Of a stretch of DNA of 43,134 nt, positions 42,364 through 43,134 are shown one piece after another. Below the pieces are notes generated by a model. That model was not told the origin of the DNA and made no database searches. It saw nothing but the letters and a program-made list of their open reading frames with translations. Position 1 is the first letter of the stretch. Every line of letters starts with the position of its first letter. Source of the DNA: Clostridiales bacterium Firm_04. Its GTDB lineage: Bacteria > Bacillota > Clostridia > Oscillospirales > Ruminococcaceae. The DNA lies in the NCBI GenBank assembly GCA_001603005.1, contig LVAJ01000034.1, forward strand, positions 136,082 through 179,215, written 5' to 3'. The translations under genes and the position numbers were made by a program.

Positions 42364-42435
42364 GGTGATCGAGGGGAATCGAACCCGTATACTCAGATCC
42401 ACAATCTGATGTCCTGCCATTAGACGACGATCACC
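42364..42435 (-). tRNA. tRNA-His(GTG)
   Basis: Anticodon loop TTGTGGA gives GTG. The acceptor stem GTGATCG/CGATCAC carries the histidine-specific extra G at -1 opposite C73. One T-stem pair is mismatched. Absent from the first module. Confidence 0.9.
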
Positions 42436-42440
42436 ATGAA

Positions 42441-42514
42441 TGACGGATGGGGGACTTGAACCCCGCATTTAGAGATTGAAAGCCTCTTGTCCTGACCGAT
42501 TAGACGAATCCGCC
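42441..42514 (-). tRNA. tRNA-Glu(TTC)
   Basis: Acceptor GGCGGAT/ATCCGTC (one G-U), anticodon stem AGAGG/TCTCT around CTTTCAA, giving TTC. The outermost T-stem pair is mismatched. Absent from the first module. Confidence 0.9.
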
Positions 42515-42516
42515 AT

Positions 42517-42592
42517 TGGTATCCGTGGAGGGAGTCGAACCCTCAGTGTGCCGGTTCTTAGCCGGGTGTGTCTGCCATTCCACCACACGGAC
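42517..42592 (-). tRNA. tRNA-Leu-like(AAG), second copy, short variable arm
   Basis: Acceptor GTCCGTG/CACGGAT with encoded CCA as in the first copy. The D arm is a canonical leucine one (TGGTGGAATGGCAGACAC). Anticodon loop CTAAGAA gives AAG. The variable loop is five bases (ACACT), so the short arm is a property of both copies. Confidence 0.8.
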
Positions 42593-42597
42593 ATTGA

Positions 42598-42669
42598 TAA
42601 TCGCAACGGGACTTGAACCCGTATCGCCGGATTGAGAATCCGGCATCCTGACCATTAGACGATGCGGCC
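42598..42669 (-). tRNA. tRNA-Glu(CTC) with damaged acceptor stem
   Basis: The anticodon stem CCGGA/TCCGG around TTCTCAA (CTC) and the T stem ACGGG/CCCGT are perfect. The acceptor is GGCCGCA against TGCGATT, so the first three pairs are G-U, G-U and C-A. A normal partner would be TGCGGCC. It may be non-functional or rearranged at its 3' end. It lies between Leu-AAG and the XRE gene; the first module has no counterpart. Confidence 0.7.
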
Positions 42670-42688
42670 CTGTGACTGCTTAAAGCAG

Positions 42689-42913
42689 TCAGATTCTTTT
42701 GATTATAACGATCTGATCAATCGTCACGCCAAACATATCTGCGATGATGATCATGTTGTCAATGGTCGGCACAGCATCTCCGCGCATCCATTTGAAGATC
42801 GCCTGCGGGGTATTGAAACCGCACCTTGCCTGAACATCAGCCACCTTAAAGCCTTTTGTGCGCATCATGGACTTGATATTCGCACCGGTCGCAGCAACAT
42901 CAATCACTGGCAT
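42689..42913 (-). CDS. Small XRE-family helix-turn-helix protein, second copy
   Basis: A 74-residue single-domain HTH protein that differs from the one at 17478 at five positions (T3V, R14K, S25A, S47A, V70I), all conservative. The start at 42913 (MPVIDV) has GGAG nine bases upstream. The flanking hairpin TGACTGC/GCAGTCA after the stop and the Leu-TAA tRNA upstream are conserved too, so gene and surroundings were duplicated together. Both copies are intact, which suggests they are expressed and selected. The role may be control of the tRNA module or of a linked element. Confidence 0.85.
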   Translation of the reverse strand: MPVIDVAATGANIKSMMRTKGFKVADVQARCGFNTPQAIFKWMRGDAVPTIDNMIIIADMFGVTIDQIVIIKRI

Positions 42914-42945
42914 TGAAAACATCTCCTTTCTTGTATGATCCCTGA

Positions 42946-43018
42946 TGCTCCTGATGAGGGTCGAACTCATACTTCGCGGGGTTTAAATCCGCTGCCTCTT
43001 CCATTGGGCTACAAGAGC
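42946..43018 (-). tRNA. tRNA with TAA anticodon, second copy
   Basis: Same acceptor, D arm, anticodon loop TTTAAAC and A-C pair next to the loop as at 17735. The first T-stem strand and D arm carry a few substitutions. Confidence 0.7.
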
Positions 43019-43021
43019 ATA

Positions 43022-43073
43022 TGCAGGATAAGGGATTTGAACCCTTAAAATACAGCTTTTGAGGCTGTCATGT
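43022..43073 (-). pseudogene. 3' part of tRNA-Leu-like(CAA), truncated
   Basis: The acceptor 3' strand, T arm and anticodon arm (anticodon CAA) match the gene at 17811-17883 exactly up to TGTCATGT. From there the sequence is unrelated (GTATGCGACAAAC), so the 5' acceptor strand and D arm are lost. The similarity between the two tRNA modules stops at this point. Confidence 0.75.
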
Positions 43074-43111
43074 GTATGCGACAAACAATCGACGCCTTGC
43101 AGTAAAGAACT

Positions 43112-43134
43112 AGCCTTGCCGGAATGGCGAGGCT
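43112..43134. other. Hairpin at right window edge
   Basis: AGCCT-T-GCC (43112-43120) pairs with GGC-G-AGGCT (43126-43134) around GGAAT. Sequence beyond is not available, so a terminator cannot be confirmed. Confidence 0.5.

Overview
The window looks like a chromosomal segment of a Gram-positive Clostridia, most likely a Ruminococcus-like gut or rumen bacterium. The evidence is two or three dockerin modules with duplicated calcium loops, a cohesin-like module, Thr-rich linkers, strong AGGAGG-type ribosome binding sites, and near-consensus promoters whose -35 and -10 boxes are 17 bp apart. No species can be named from the sequence alone.

Layout. (1) 1-15.6 kb is GC-rich backbone. It holds a secreted cohesin-dockerin protein, a membrane sensor pair (a 7TM partner plus a PAS histidine kinase), a LuxR-type response regulator, a secreted dockerin protein of about 2,870 residues with a 28-fold Thr/Lys heptad linker, and a convergent secreted dockerin protein built from a tandem internal duplication. 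The gene order suggests one regulated cell-surface or cellulosome-like module. (2) 15.8-18.6 kb is a tRNA region on the minus strand: Ser(GCT), Tyr(GTA), four Leu-type tRNAs (AAG, TAA, CAA, CAG) that lack the long leucine variable arm, and an odd Val(TAC)-like tRNA. A 74-residue XRE repressor gene sits inside the array. A Leu-rich 46-codon ORF with a consensus promoter and its own terminator lies directly upstream. (3) 18.7-20.8 kb is a decayed integrative element: a tyrosine integrase with an operator-like promoter, a phage regulator broken by an amber codon, and a BRO-type antirepressor. (4) 21.1-22.7 kb has no convincing gene. It is packed with about eleven short elements, 75-108 bp each, mostly bounded by CCCTCt and agAGGG inverted ends. 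(5) 22.9-24.8 kb is a two-gene AAA-ATPase/RloB cassette that resembles PARIS-like or Rlo defence pairs. (6) 24.9-27.4 kb holds a flavin reductase, an aldo-keto reductase and a Crp/Fnr regulator. (7) 27.4-38.5 kb is a six-gene minus-strand operon built on a type III restriction-modification core: SNF2-type helicase, DUF4391-like, membrane/coiled-coil protein, Mod, a HEPN-motif protein and Res. The genes overlap or join through TAATG. (8) 38.7-41.8 kb has unknown proteins and a methyltransferase. (9) 42.0-43.1 kb repeats the tRNA plus XRE module (Ser, Tyr, His, Glu, Leu-AAG, Glu-CTC, XRE, Leu-TAA), and is cut off inside the Leu-CAA gene.

How it may fit together. The backbone region probably builds and regulates extracellular polysaccharide-binding machinery. 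The 17-43 kb region behaves like an accessory defence island inserted at, or copied with, tRNA clusters: integrase, phage regulators, two defence operons, a repeat array and duplicated tRNA-XRE modules. The most unusual material is the HEPN and membrane genes translationally coupled into a type III RM operon, the repeat array beside the RloB cassette, and the short-arm Leu tRNA cluster behind a Leu-rich ORF and terminator.
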